Positions 27,164-35,745 of a stretch of 64,000 nucleotides of DNA are shown here, piece by piece. Each line of letters opens with the position of its first letter. Position 1 is the stretch's first letter. The notes beneath the pieces were generated by a model. The model ran no database searches, was not told the DNA's origin, and saw only the letters and a list, made by a program, of their open reading frames with translations. Source of the DNA: Pelagibacterium lacus. Lineage in GTDB: Bacteria > Pseudomonadota > Alphaproteobacteria > Rhizobiales > Devosiaceae. The DNA is taken from NCBI RefSeq assembly GCF_003345525.1, contig NZ_QQNH01000003.1, forward strand, positions 62,001 to 126,000, given 5' to 3'. A program made the translations under genes and the position numbers.

Positions 27164-28657
27164 ATGCCGATTTCGTCTAAGGGCTTCGCCCGGACCAGTC
27201 TTGCGCTGATCATTGTGGGGCTGATCGCCCTTGTCGGCATTGTCGGAACCGCCATCTGGCTGGTCGAGCGCACCCAGGGCCATTTCGAGGCCGTGGTCGA
27301 AGCCCGCGAGACGCGGCAGGCGGCCGTCGACCTGCGTAACCTGCTCCAGGACGCCCAATCGGGCCAGCGCGGCTATCTGCTGACCCTGGACGAAGCCTAT
27401 CTCGAACCCTATGGCGCGGCCATCGGCGCGATCGATGCCGCCTATGAGCGCGTCGAGGGCGTACTGGCGCCCTATCCGCAGACCGAACAATCGGTCCGCG
27501 GCCTGCGCGCCGATATCGACGCCAAGCTGACCGAACTGGCCGAGACCATCGCGCTGGCCCGACAGGGCAATGTCGCCGCCGCCATCGACATCGTGCGCAC
27601 CGATGCGGGTGAAACGACCATGGGACGGATTCGCTCCATGCTCGACACGGTGATCGATGTCGGCGACATGCGGATTTATGACGGCGTGGTCGAACAGCGC
27701 GGCGCGGCCACGGCGCTGCGCGTCGTGGCGCTGATCGGGGCCCTGGTCATCATCGCGGTGATCGGCGGGGCGGTGCTTCTCGTCCTGCGCTATACGCGCG
27801 AGCTCGACATGGCCACCGATGCGGTCGAAATCCTCAACCGCGACCTGGAGGATCGGGTCGCCGAGCGTACCGTCGACCTAATGCGGGCCAATGAGGAGGT
27901 GCAGCGCTTCGCCTATATCGTGACCCACGACCTGCGCGCGCCACTGGTCAACATCATGGGTTTTACCTCCGAGCTCGATGCCGCTCTCGACCCGGTCAAC
28001 GCGCTGGTCGATCAATATCCCGAGGACAGCGACGACCCCATCGTGGTGGCCGCGCGCCAGACGGCCACCGAGGACCTGCCCGAGGCCATCGGCTTCATCC
28101 GCTCCTCGACCCGCAAGATGGACGGGCTGATCAACGCCATTCTCAAGATTTCTCGCGAGGGGCGGCGCGAGCTCAAGGCCGAGCGCATCGACCTGCAGGC
28201 CCTGGTCGAATCCGCCGTCGCCGCCGTGCATCACCAGATCGACGAATCCGGGGGCGAGGCGAGGATCGACCTGCCCGCCCCGCCCATTTTCACCGACCGG
28301 CTGGCGCTGGAGCAGATTTTGGGAAATATTCTCGACAACGCGATAAAATACCGGCACCCGGACCGCCCGATCCATATCGACGTTGACGGACGGCAGGAGA
28401 GCAATGGACGCATCGTCATTTCCATCCGCGACAATGGCCGGGGCATTCCCGGCGAGGACCACGACCGGGTGTTCGAACTCTTCCGGCGCTCGGGCAATCC
28501 GGACGTCCCCGGCGAGGGCATCGGGCTTGCGCATGTGCGCATCATGGCGCGCAACCTGGGCGGAGATATTACATTGCAGTCAAATCCCGATCATGGGACC
28601 ACGTTCATCGTGACGATCGCACCCGATCTGCGGGTCATCGCAAGGCACAAGGCTTAA
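27164..28657 (+). CDS. CHASE3-type sensor histidine kinase
   Basis: A 497-residue membrane sensor kinase. A first helix (residues 10-33) and a second (about 186-208) flank a CHASE3-like extracytoplasmic domain (QSGQRGYLLTLDEAYLEPY). The kinase core has the H-box VTHDLRAPLVNIMGF, N-box LGNILDNAIKYR, G1 DNGRGIP and G2 GEGIGLAHVRIMARNLGG. It is followed 5 bases later by a single-domain receiver and then a second kinase, so the three genes probably form a relay. The stimulus is unknown. Confidence 0.93.
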   Translation: MPISSKGFARTSLALIIVGLIALVGIVGTAIWLVERTQGHFEAVVEARETRQAAVDLRNLLQDAQSGQRGYLLTLDEAYLEPYGAAIGAIDAAYERVEGVLAPYPQTEQSVRGLRADIDAKLTELAETIALARQGNVAAAIDIVRTDAGETTMGRIRSMLDTVIDVGDMRIYDGVVEQRGAATALRVVALIGALVIIAVIGGAVLLVLRYTRELDMATDAVEILNRDLEDRVAERTVDLMRANEEVQRFAYIVTHDLRAPLVNIMGFTSELDAALDPVNALVDQYPEDSDDPIVVAARQTATEDLPEAIGFIRSSTRKMDGLINAILKISREGRRELKAERIDLQALVESAVAAVHHQIDESGGEARIDLPAPPIFTDRLALEQILGNILDNAIKYRHPDRPIHIDVDGRQESNGRIVISIRDNGRGIPGEDHDRVFELFRRSGNPDVPGEGIGLAHVRIMARNLGGDITLQSNPDHGTTFIVTIAPDLRVIARHKA

Positions 28658-28662
28658 CATCC

Positions 28663-29109
28663 ATGGCAATCGATCCCAGGCCCGTCACCATCATCATGGT
28701 CGAAGACGATGAGGGCCATGCGCGCCTCATCGAAAAGAACATCCGGCGCGCCGGCGTCAACAACGAGATCATCCCCTTCACCAGCGGCAATGGCGCGCTG
28801 ACCTATCTGTTCGGCGAGGATGGAAGCGGGGAGGTGAGCGCCCATCGCCACTTGCTGATCCTGCTCGACCTCAACCTGCCCGACACCACCGGCGTCGCCA
28901 TCCTCGAAAAGGTCAAGGCCAACCAGCACACCAAGCGTACCCCCGTCGTGGTGCTGACCACCACCGACGACGAGCGCGAGATCCAGCGCTGCTACGATCT
29001 CGGGGCCAATGTCTACATCACCAAGCCCGTCGACTATGATGGCTTTGCCAATGCCATCCGGCAGCTTGGCCTGTTCTTTTCCGTCATGCAGGTTCCGGAG
29101 ACCGCATAG
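28663..29109 (+). CDS. Single-domain response regulator (Rcp1-like)
   Basis: A 148-residue stand-alone receiver domain. Acidic pocket MVEDDEGH, phospho-acceptor Asp in LLDLNLPDTTG, the switch Thr in VVVLTTTDDE and the Lys in ITKPVDYDGFANAI are all intact. The insertion and C-terminal helix (LGLFFSVMQVPE) match the Rcp1 group that partners phytochrome-like and CHASE3 kinases. No output domain, so it likely passes phosphate on or acts by protein contact, for example with the kinase encoded just downstream. Confidence 0.93.
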   Translation: MAIDPRPVTIIMVEDDEGHARLIEKNIRRAGVNNEIIPFTSGNGALTYLFGEDGSGEVSAHRHLLILLDLNLPDTTGVAILEKVKANQHTKRTPVVVLTTTDDEREIQRCYDLGANVYITKPVDYDGFANAIRQLGLFFSVMQVPETA

Positions 29110-29113
29110 GCAA

Positions 29114-30160
29114 ATGCCCGAAAACCCCGCCAAGATCCTCTATGTCGATGATGATCCCGCGCTGGGGCGCCTCGTCCAGAAGGTGCTGGGACGCCGGGGA
29201 CGCGATATCGTCCATGTGACCGACGCCGATGCGGGATACAGGCGCCTGGAGGACGGCGACATCGACGTCCTGGTCCTCGATCACTATCTCGGCGACCGGA
29301 CGGGGCTGGCCATGCTCGAACAGGTCTCGGCCCGGCCCGACGCGCCCCCCATCGTCTACGTCACCGGCTCGACCGAAGCATCGGTGGCGGTGGCGGCGCT
29401 CAAGGCCGGGGCTTCGGACTACGTGCTCAAGACCGTGGGCGAGGATTTCCTCGAACTGCTCAACAGCGCCGTCGAGCAGGCCATCCAGACCTCGCGGCTG
29501 CACAAGGCGCGCGAACAGGCCGAGCGCGAATTGCGCGCCGCCAAGGAGCGGGCCGAGCTGGCGCTGGCCGAGGTCAACCACCGGGTCGCCAACTCCCTGG
29601 CGCTGGTGGCGGCGCTGGTGCGGATGCAGGCCTCGGCGGTCAGCGATCCCGCCGCCAAGGACGCGCTGGCCGAGACCCAGGGACGGATTTCGGCCATCGC
29701 CGGCATCCACAAGCGGCTCTACACCACCGATGACGTCCGTTTCGTCGAGATCGACGCCTATCTGAGCAATCTCGCCAGCGATATCCAGGCGTCGATGAGC
29801 CTCGATGGCGCCGTGGCCGATATCAAGCTGCGGGCCGAACCCTTGCGCCTGCCCACCGACAAGGCCGTCTCGGTCGGGGTGATCGTCAACGAACTGGTGA
29901 CCAACGCGGCCAAATACGCTTATCGCGACAGGACGGTGGGCGAAATCCGCGTGCTGGCCAGCCGCACCGGTCCGGCCCAGATCGAGATCATCGTCGAGGA
30001 TGATGGGATCGGCTGGAATGGAGAGGGCCATATTCAGGGGACCGGCATCGGTACGCGGGTCATCGCCGCCACCGCCACCGGGTTGGGGGCCACCCTCGCC
30101 TATGACACGGTGGCGCGCGGAACCCGGGCCCGGCTGCAGCTCGATATCGAAATCCACTGA
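29114..30160 (+). CDS. Receiver-histidine kinase hybrid (REC-HisKA_2-HATPase)
   Basis: A 348-residue protein: receiver domain first (ILYVDDDPALGR, phospho-Asp in VLVLDHYLGDRTG, Lys in DYVLKTVG), a coiled segment, then a HisKA_2-type dimerisation region with its His in AEVNHRVANSLALVAALVRM, and an ATP-binding domain (VNELVTNAAKYAYRD; VEDDGIGW). This is the layout of soluble alphaproteobacterial kinases controlled by an attached receiver. The start at 29114 lies 4 bases past the previous stop. Expected to receive phosphate from the CHASE3 kinase and signal to a distant regulator. Confidence 0.9.
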   Translation: MPENPAKILYVDDDPALGRLVQKVLGRRGRDIVHVTDADAGYRRLEDGDIDVLVLDHYLGDRTGLAMLEQVSARPDAPPIVYVTGSTEASVAVAALKAGASDYVLKTVGEDFLELLNSAVEQAIQTSRLHKAREQAERELRAAKERAELALAEVNHRVANSLALVAALVRMQASAVSDPAAKDALAETQGRISAIAGIHKRLYTTDDVRFVEIDAYLSNLASDIQASMSLDGAVADIKLRAEPLRLPTDKAVSVGVIVNELVTNAAKYAYRDRTVGEIRVLASRTGPAQIEIIVEDDGIGWNGEGHIQGTGIGTRVIAATATGLGATLAYDTVARGTRARLQLDIEIH

Positions 30161-30192
30161 GCGGCGCGGTGGACCGCAGAACAGCAGGTCTC

Positions 30193-31698
30193 CTAGAACC
30201 CGCCGCCGGTCTTGAAGCCGCCGCCCTTGCCGCCGAAGCCCCCGCCGGTCTTGAACCCCTTGCCGCCGAAGCCGCCGCTGCGCGGCCGGGAAAATCCGCC
30301 TCGGCCGCCCCCCGATGACGGGCGCGGGGAAAACCCGCCCGGCGGCAGGGTGAACCCGCCACCGGATTTGCGCGACGCGGAAGGCCGGCTGCTGGGCACG
30401 ATGGGGCCGGAGGTGCCGGACCAGTCCTGGGACTGGTGCCATTTGTCCCAATAGGTGGCGGCGGTCATCCCGCCCTTGAGGAAATCGGTGAGGAAATCGC
30501 CCACCAGTTTCTCGTCGCCGAAGCGCGAGCGCGGATCGTCATAGCGCGAGCGTTTGAACTCGAATTCGATGTCCTCGAGCTCGCGCCGGCGGCTTTCCAG
30601 GGTCTTGAGGCGGGTGCGTTCTTCCTCGAGCTCGCTCTGCTCCTCGGCCATGCGGCGGCGGGAATCCTGCAGCCTGGCGACGATCGCGTCATCCTCCGGC
30701 GTGCGCGTGGCGCGGGCGTCGGCAATCAGCCGCTCCACATCGGTATCCCGGATGGCTCCGGACAGCACCTCGACCGCTTCGCCGAACGCGGGGTCGGTGC
30801 CGTCGGCCAGGCGCTTCTGCTCGGCGGTCAGCGTGTCCCGCTCGTCCTCGATCGCGAGGATTTCCGCGTCGATCGCCGTCAGCCGCGCGCTGGCGGCCTC
30901 CAGCGTCTCGCGGGCCGGCTTGCCGCCGGCCTGGTCTAGGGCGGCGCGGCGCCGATCGGCCATGGCGGTTTCGATCGCCACCACATCGGCCTCGACCCGG
31001 TCGGCATGCTCGCGCAGCCTTTCGGGAATGGCGTTGAGCATGGCGTAATTGGGCCGCGCCTTGTGGAAGTCGACCAGCCGGGCCACCCAATTGTCGAGAA
31101 GCCGCGTGATATTGCCGGCCTTGTAGTCGGGGGTGGCATAGCCACGCTCCCACAGATAGAGGAACAGCGGGTCCTCGCGATAGGGGCGCCCTTTTTCCTC
31201 CCGATCGGCTTCCGCCTTGTCGGCCTTGCGGTCGGCCTCGATGGCAATCGTCTCGCTTTCGGCAAAGGACGTGGTGAGCGCCCGGAACTCGGCATCGGCG
31301 CCCAGTCCGGCCTCGACCGCTTCGGCCAGCGCGTCGATCTGCGCCTGGGCCGATCCGGCCTCGGCCAGCCGCTCCTCGCGTTCCCGCGACAGGCGGGTGA
31401 GGGTGGCTTCCTTCTCGGCCAGCGCCTTTTCGTTTTCGGCCATGGCCGCCGCATGCGATTTGAGCATGGTACGGGCCTGCTCCTCGGCGCGGCTGAGCGT
31501 GCCCGACAATTGCGCCTGGGTCTCCGGATCGAGCCGGATGCGCGCCAGATCGCGCAAATGGGTCAGCTCCGTCTCGCGCAGCTTGCCGATCCGCTCATTG
31601 GTGCGCGCGATGCGCCGGGTGATGTCGTCTTCCTCGCGCCTGATGTCGCGCAGCGCATCATCCAGTGCGCGCATGGCTTTCGGACCGCTGACGCTCAT
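30193..31698 (-). CDS. Coiled-coil protein with Gly/Arg/Phe-rich tail, function unknown
   Basis: A 501-residue protein without signal peptide or membrane helix. Residues about 10-140 and 220-385 are long charged heptad-like helices (REEDDITRRIARTNERIGKL; EEERTRLKTLESRRREL). A compact segment between them reads DPLFLYLWERGYATPDYKAG. From residue about 427 the chain becomes disordered and ends in repeats of the type GGFGGKGFKTGGG, resembling RGG/FG low-complexity tails. It is the last gene of a three-gene minus-strand operon, 7 bases after the DUF6384 gene. A scaffold or filament role is conceivable but unproven. Confidence 0.75.
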   Translation of the reverse strand: MSVSGPKAMRALDDALRDIRREEDDITRRIARTNERIGKLRETELTHLRDLARIRLDPETQAQLSGTLSRAEEQARTMLKSHAAAMAENEKALAEKEATLTRLSREREERLAEAGSAQAQIDALAEAVEAGLGADAEFRALTTSFAESETIAIEADRKADKAEADREEKGRPYREDPLFLYLWERGYATPDYKAGNITRLLDNWVARLVDFHKARPNYAMLNAIPERLREHADRVEADVVAIETAMADRRRAALDQAGGKPARETLEAASARLTAIDAEILAIEDERDTLTAEQKRLADGTDPAFGEAVEVLSGAIRDTDVERLIADARATRTPEDDAIVARLQDSRRRMAEEQSELEEERTRLKTLESRRRELEDIEFEFKRSRYDDPRSRFGDEKLVGDFLTDFLKGGMTAATYWDKWHQSQDWSGTSGPIVPSSRPSASRKSGGGFTLPPGGFSPRPSSGGGRGGFSRPRSGGFGGKGFKTGGGFGGKGGGFKTGGGF

Positions 31699-31705
31699 AG
31701 CCGCC

Positions 31706-32638
31706 TCACCACTGGGTTATCGCTCCATCGAGCACGGGCATCGCGAAATCGGTATCGAGGAAACCATATTGCTTGATGCCCAGAATATTGCGCTGGATGA
31801 TGCCGTCATCCTGCCGGTCGACCCGCACCGATTCATAGGTGACCTCGGGGACGCGGATCGCCCAACTGGTGACGGTCTCGGTCTGGCCGGTCTCCTCGCT
31901 CTCGATCGGCAGGGTGACGAGATCGCCGTCCGGTCCGATGGCCTCGACCACCAGATAATAGTTGGTGGCGTCGGTATTGTCCTCGGGGAAGCGCCAGATG
32001 CCGGTGGATTCCCCGGCCCGGTTGACGATGCGGATGGAGTATTCGGCCAGCAGGCGGTCGCGCAGGGTTTCGAGCTCACCAATGGCCGAGAGGGCGGCCG
32101 GGCGGTCGCCCCGCTCGGCGGCGGCCTTGCCGCGCTCGACCCAGCCCTCGGCCTGCTCGATGGCCGATTGCACCTTGGCCTCGTTATAGACCTGGGTGTA
32201 GAGCGCATCCATCCGGGCCGGCAGGGTCTCGGCCAGTTCGATGCGTCCCGCCTCGACCTGGCTGGCCTGGAACGGCCGGTAGACGAGGAAATAGCCGCCG
32301 AGCACGAGGGCGATGGCCAACAGTCCCAGCAGCACCGGCCGACCCCATTGGCCGCGGCGCACATAGAGCCTGGCGAGGCGCGTCTGCAGGGTGTCGGGGG
32401 GCGGGGCATAGGTGAAGCGGCTTTCGGCCAGCGCCGCCACGCCTTCCTTGAGAATGCGGTCGGGCACCTCGATGCCCTGGTCATGATAGATCTTGCGCAG
32501 GCGCTCGATCAGCTGGGCTTCGCGGTCCGAAGCCCCCAGTTCACGGGCGACGAGATTGTCCTCATGGCGCAGCGTGTCCACCACGTCCATGGCCAGCATG
32601 ACATCGTCGAGAGGCGCCTTGCCGGCTTGCCCCATCAT
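31706..32638 (-). CDS. DUF6384-like membrane protein
   Basis: A 310-residue protein with one clear transmembrane helix (residues 101-120, PVLLGLLAIALVLGGYFLVY). The cytoplasmic N-terminal 100 residues are helical and charged (LDDVMLAMDVVDTLRHEDNL). Beyond the membrane comes a helical stalk and a beta-rich domain with WRFPEDNTDATNYYLVVEA and VRVDRQDDGIIQRNILGIKQYGFLD, the kind of sequence grouped as DUF6384. No enzymatic motif. It sits between the TelA-like and coiled-coil genes and may anchor that complex at the membrane. Confidence 0.75.
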   Translation of the reverse strand: MMGQAGKAPLDDVMLAMDVVDTLRHEDNLVARELGASDREAQLIERLRKIYHDQGIEVPDRILKEGVAALAESRFTYAPPPDTLQTRLARLYVRRGQWGRPVLLGLLAIALVLGGYFLVYRPFQASQVEAGRIELAETLPARMDALYTQVYNEAKVQSAIEQAEGWVERGKAAAERGDRPAALSAIGELETLRDRLLAEYSIRIVNRAGESTGIWRFPEDNTDATNYYLVVEAIGPDGDLVTLPIESEETGQTETVTSWAIRVPEVTYESVRVDRQDDGIIQRNILGIKQYGFLDTDFAMPVLDGAITQW

Positions 32639-32674
32639 CGGCCCGACCCAATTCTCATATGTTCCAACCGCGTC

Positions 32675-33913
32675 TTACCCCGCCGAGAGCAGCGCGTTGC
32701 CTTCGGCGGCCAGCGTGGCCAGCCGCTTCTTGCCATCCTCGACGGCGTCCCGGATCTCCGCCGAGTTCTTCGTGGCCTGCTCGCGCATCTCGCCGATGAT
32801 GGTGTAGGATTTTTCCTGGAAGTTGACCACGCTGTCGACCAGCTTCTTGACCGCATCGGCGCGGATGGTGGGGCCGTAGCCGGCCTTGAGCGCCTCTTCC
32901 TGCACCTTGCCGCCGATCTCGGAGAGGGTTTCGAGGCTCTGGCTCATCCCTTCCTTCATGGCGTTGAGGGTCTCGGTGGATTCATGCAGGCCGAACAGGC
33001 CCGTGAACGAGGCCGAGAGTGCGGTCAGCACGGTCTCATTGGTGGAGAAGAACGAAATCGACTGCTGATAAACCCGTTCCTTGGCATTGGTCGTCTGCAT
33101 CAGACGCGCCATGATCACTTCCGAGGTGGAATAGGAAATGGTGAGGTTGTCCGACAGGTCCTTGGCGATCTGGTAGCGGCGCTCCTCGTTCTGAAGATCG
33201 CGCAGCCGCTCGTCGCGGGCCATTTCCAGCCGGGCCCGGTCGGCCGGCGTGCCATCGGTGAAGGCGTTGAGCGCCTCGGTGGCCTGGCCGAGTTCGGTCT
33301 TGCGGCCTTCCAGCTGGGCCTGGGCGATCTCGAGCACTTCGAGCGCCATCACCTCGGCCGATTTCAGCGCTCCGCGGAAATCGCGATAGGCTTCGAGGAT
33401 GGTGTGCTCGCGGTCGATCTGGTCCTTGGTGTCCTTGGAGACGTCGAGATAGGTGTCGCGGATCTTGTCGAAGCGGCTGGCGATGTCGCCGCGCGATACC
33501 TTCATCCACACATTGGAGGCGCGCTCGAAGATATCGAGCCGGCCATCGTCGAGCTGATCGACCATGGACTTGGCGTCGTCGCGAATCGAATTGAAGGATT
33601 TGGTGATGTCTTCGTAGCGCTCGCCGACATTCATGGCGGCGACCTGGGAGCGCACCACTTCGTTGAAGGCGCTGGCCTGGGTCAGGACGCGGCCGATCAG
33701 GATGACCTTGGTGTCGTCCAGATGGGTGATCTGGGACAAAAGGCCGGTGATCGGGGCTTCCTGCGGCTCGCCCTCGGGCCAGATGCCGAGCTCCTTGATC
33801 GCGGCGACGGCGCGGTCGAGATATTGCAGCGGCCGGTCCAGCAACTGGGCGTTGGTGATCGGTGTGGCGGACACGGTGGAGGGGTCGACTGCCGGGTTTG
33901 GTTCTGTGGTCAT
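32675..33913 (-). CDS. Helical protein resembling the toxic-anion-resistance (TelA/KlaA) family
   Basis: A 412-residue, almost all-helical cytoplasmic protein starting MTTEPNPAVDPSTVSATPIT. The pattern of long amphipathic helices, the segment SNVWMKVSRGDIASRFDKIRD and the C-terminal run SISFFSTNETVLTALSASFT followed by KLVDSVVNFQEKSYTIIGEM recall TelA-family proteins in layout, but no motif is decisive. TelA relatives are linked to tellurite, antibiotic and envelope stress in other bacteria. First gene of the three-gene operon; 36 bases separate it from the DUF6384 gene. Function here unknown. Confidence 0.55.
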   Translation of the reverse strand: MTTEPNPAVDPSTVSATPITNAQLLDRPLQYLDRAVAAIKELGIWPEGEPQEAPITGLLSQITHLDDTKVILIGRVLTQASAFNEVVRSQVAAMNVGERYEDITKSFNSIRDDAKSMVDQLDDGRLDIFERASNVWMKVSRGDIASRFDKIRDTYLDVSKDTKDQIDREHTILEAYRDFRGALKSAEVMALEVLEIAQAQLEGRKTELGQATEALNAFTDGTPADRARLEMARDERLRDLQNEERRYQIAKDLSDNLTISYSTSEVIMARLMQTTNAKERVYQQSISFFSTNETVLTALSASFTGLFGLHESTETLNAMKEGMSQSLETLSEIGGKVQEEALKAGYGPTIRADAVKKLVDSVVNFQEKSYTIIGEMREQATKNSAEIRDAVEDGKKRLATLAAEGNALLSAG

Positions 33914-34070
33914 GTGCGCACGTCCCTGTTGCATCTTCTGGCCATTTGGTGACATGATTCCGCGTGACAAGGCAGAAGACAATCGACCACGACCCCGCGC
34001 TGTCGTCTTTTCTTCCCATTGGTGCCAAAAAGCCGCATACACGGAAGGCGTTGATACAAAAGGAGCCAGC

Positions 34071-34541
34071 GTGGAGTTTGGTGGACGCTACAGGGTGGAG
34101 GCCGGCCGCGAGGCGGTGTGGCAGGCGCTCAACGATGCCGATGTCCTCAAGGCCTGCATTCCCGGCTGCAAGCGGATCGAATGGGTGGCCGAGGGCGGGC
34201 TCGAGATCGAGGTGGCGGTCAATCTGGGCATCGTCCATCCCACCTTCACCGGCGATCTGACCCTTTCCGACGTGGAGCCGGCACAACGCTACCGGCTGAC
34301 CGGCAGGGGACGGGGCGGCCTTCTGGGCAAGGCGCAGGCCTTTGCCGACATCACGCTCTCCGATTGCGATGCGGCGACGCTCCTGGTGTTCGACGCGACC
34401 GGCGGCGCCTCGGGGCAGCTCGTAAAGCTGGGCAAGGCGGTGATCGGAAACTCGGCCCAGAAGATCATCGACGGCTTTTTCGAGCGCTTTGGCGCGGCGA
34501 TGGGGGCCGATGTGACGCCCCTGCCGAGCGCGGGACGCTAG
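34071..34541 (+). CDS. CoxG-like SRPBCC protein
   Basis: A 156-residue START/SRPBCC-fold protein beginning MEFGGRYRVEAGREAVWQAL, with LKACIPGCKRIEWV and LVKLGKAVIGNSAQKIIDGF, the hallmark segments of the carbon monoxide dehydrogenase subunit G (CoxG) family. Members bind hydrophobic ligands, and CoxG recruits CO dehydrogenase to membranes, but no coxLMS genes are present here, so CO oxidation should not be assumed. The GTG at 34071 has a strong AGGAG site. It diverges from the TelA-like operon over 157 bases. Confidence 0.85.
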   Translation: MEFGGRYRVEAGREAVWQALNDADVLKACIPGCKRIEWVAEGGLEIEVAVNLGIVHPTFTGDLTLSDVEPAQRYRLTGRGRGGLLGKAQAFADITLSDCDAATLLVFDATGGASGQLVKLGKAVIGNSAQKIIDGFFERFGAAMGADVTPLPSAGR

Positions 34542-34711
34542 ATTGTAGCGCCGGCAAGGGCGCAAATTTTGCCCAAATGGTCAAAAACGCGAAATTGGCT
34601 ATTGCGTCCGCCTGTTTTGCACGATTGTATCGCAGTCAAGCGCGCGTGGGAATGCACGGGCACGGTGCCGTGCCGCTTCCTGCAGCCCGCGAATAGGGAG
34701 AGGATCAATCC

Positions 34712-35719
34712 ATGTCCAAGACAAAAACCGCAGGCTTTGCCGTTGTCGCCGGTATCGCCCTTACCACGCTCATGGCCGGCACGGCGCTGGCCGACCCGGC
34801 GCTGGTCTATGACGGCGGCGGCAAGTTCGATGCCTCGTTCAACGAATCCGCCTATAACGGCGCCGAGCAGTTCAAGGCTGATACCGGCCAGGATTACCAG
34901 GATCTCGAGATTTCCGGCGACGCGCAGCGCGAGCAGGCCATCCGCCAGTTTGCCGCGCGCGGCAACAACCCGATCGTCCTGCCGGGCTTTTCCTGGGAAA
35001 CCGCCCTGCGCTCCGTGGCCGCGGATTTCCCCGACACCTCCTTCCTGATCATCGACACGGTGGTCGATGATCTCGACAATGTGCGCTCGGTGGTCTTCAA
35101 GGAGCACGAGGGCTCGTTCCTGGTCGGTGTCCTCGCCGCCATGGCGACCGAAACCGGGACCATCGGCTTCATCCCCGCCTTCGACTTCTCGCTGCTCCAG
35201 TCCTTCGGCTGCGGCTACAAGCAGGGCGCCCGCTACATCGACCCCGACGTCCAGATCATCGAGACGGCCATCGGCACCGGCTTTGACGCCTTCAACAATC
35301 CCGGCGGCGGCACGGAAGTCGCCCTGTCGCAGATCGATCGCGGCGCGGATGTCATCTATCACGCGGCCGGCGGCGCTGGCGTGGGCGTGCTGCAGGCGGC
35401 GGCCGATTCCGGCGTGCTGGGCATCGGCGTCGACTCCAACCAGAACCATTTGCACCCGGGCAGCGTGCTCACCTCGATGATCAAGCGCGTGGACGTCGCC
35501 GTCTACAACGCCTTCGAGGACTTCGCCAACGACACATGGACCAATGACGTCCAGGTGCTGGGCCTGGCCGAAGACGGTGTCGGCGCGGCGTTCGACGACA
35601 ACAATGCCAGCCTGATCACCGACGAGATGCGTGCCGCGGTGGACGACGCCACCGCCAAGATCATCTCCGGGGAGGTCGTGGTCCACGACTACCGCACCGA
35701 CGAATCCTGCCCGGTTTAA
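34712..35719 (+). CDS. BMP-family nucleoside ABC transporter substrate-binding lipoprotein-like protein
   Basis: A 335-residue periplasmic binding protein of the basic membrane protein (BMP/PnrA) family, which binds purine and other nucleosides. The signal peptide ends near ALA (residue 27). Family segments are ALVYDGGGKFDASFNESAYN, FIPAFDFSLLQSFGCGYKQG and VIYHAAGGAGVGVLQAAADS. There is no lipobox Cys at the cleavage site, so it is soluble rather than a lipoprotein. It heads the transporter-catabolism operon; the 170-base gap before it holds a hairpin (34659-34674, arms GGCACGG/CCGTGCC) and an AT-rich dyad (34562-34572). Confidence 0.93.
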   Translation: MSKTKTAGFAVVAGIALTTLMAGTALADPALVYDGGGKFDASFNESAYNGAEQFKADTGQDYQDLEISGDAQREQAIRQFAARGNNPIVLPGFSWETALRSVAADFPDTSFLIIDTVVDDLDNVRSVVFKEHEGSFLVGVLAAMATETGTIGFIPAFDFSLLQSFGCGYKQGARYIDPDVQIIETAIGTGFDAFNNPGGGTEVALSQIDRGADVIYHAAGGAGVGVLQAAADSGVLGIGVDSNQNHLHPGSVLTSMIKRVDVAVYNAFEDFANDTWTNDVQVLGLAEDGVGAAFDDNNASLITDEMRAAVDDATAKIISGEVVVHDYRTDESCPV

Positions 35720-35745
35720 TCACCCCTGAAAGGGGAGGTCCACCG

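Noticed and set aside
31217-33952. A 911-codon plus-strand frame across the three-gene operon
   Set aside because: Low-complexity Ser/Ala then Gln/His/Gly-rich translation without domains; the minus-strand proteins have coiled coils, a membrane helix and sensible starts.
34071-34541. CoxG-like gene as a sign of carbon monoxide oxidation
   Set aside because: No coxL, coxM or coxS genes are present, and CoxG-like proteins occur without CO dehydrogenase.
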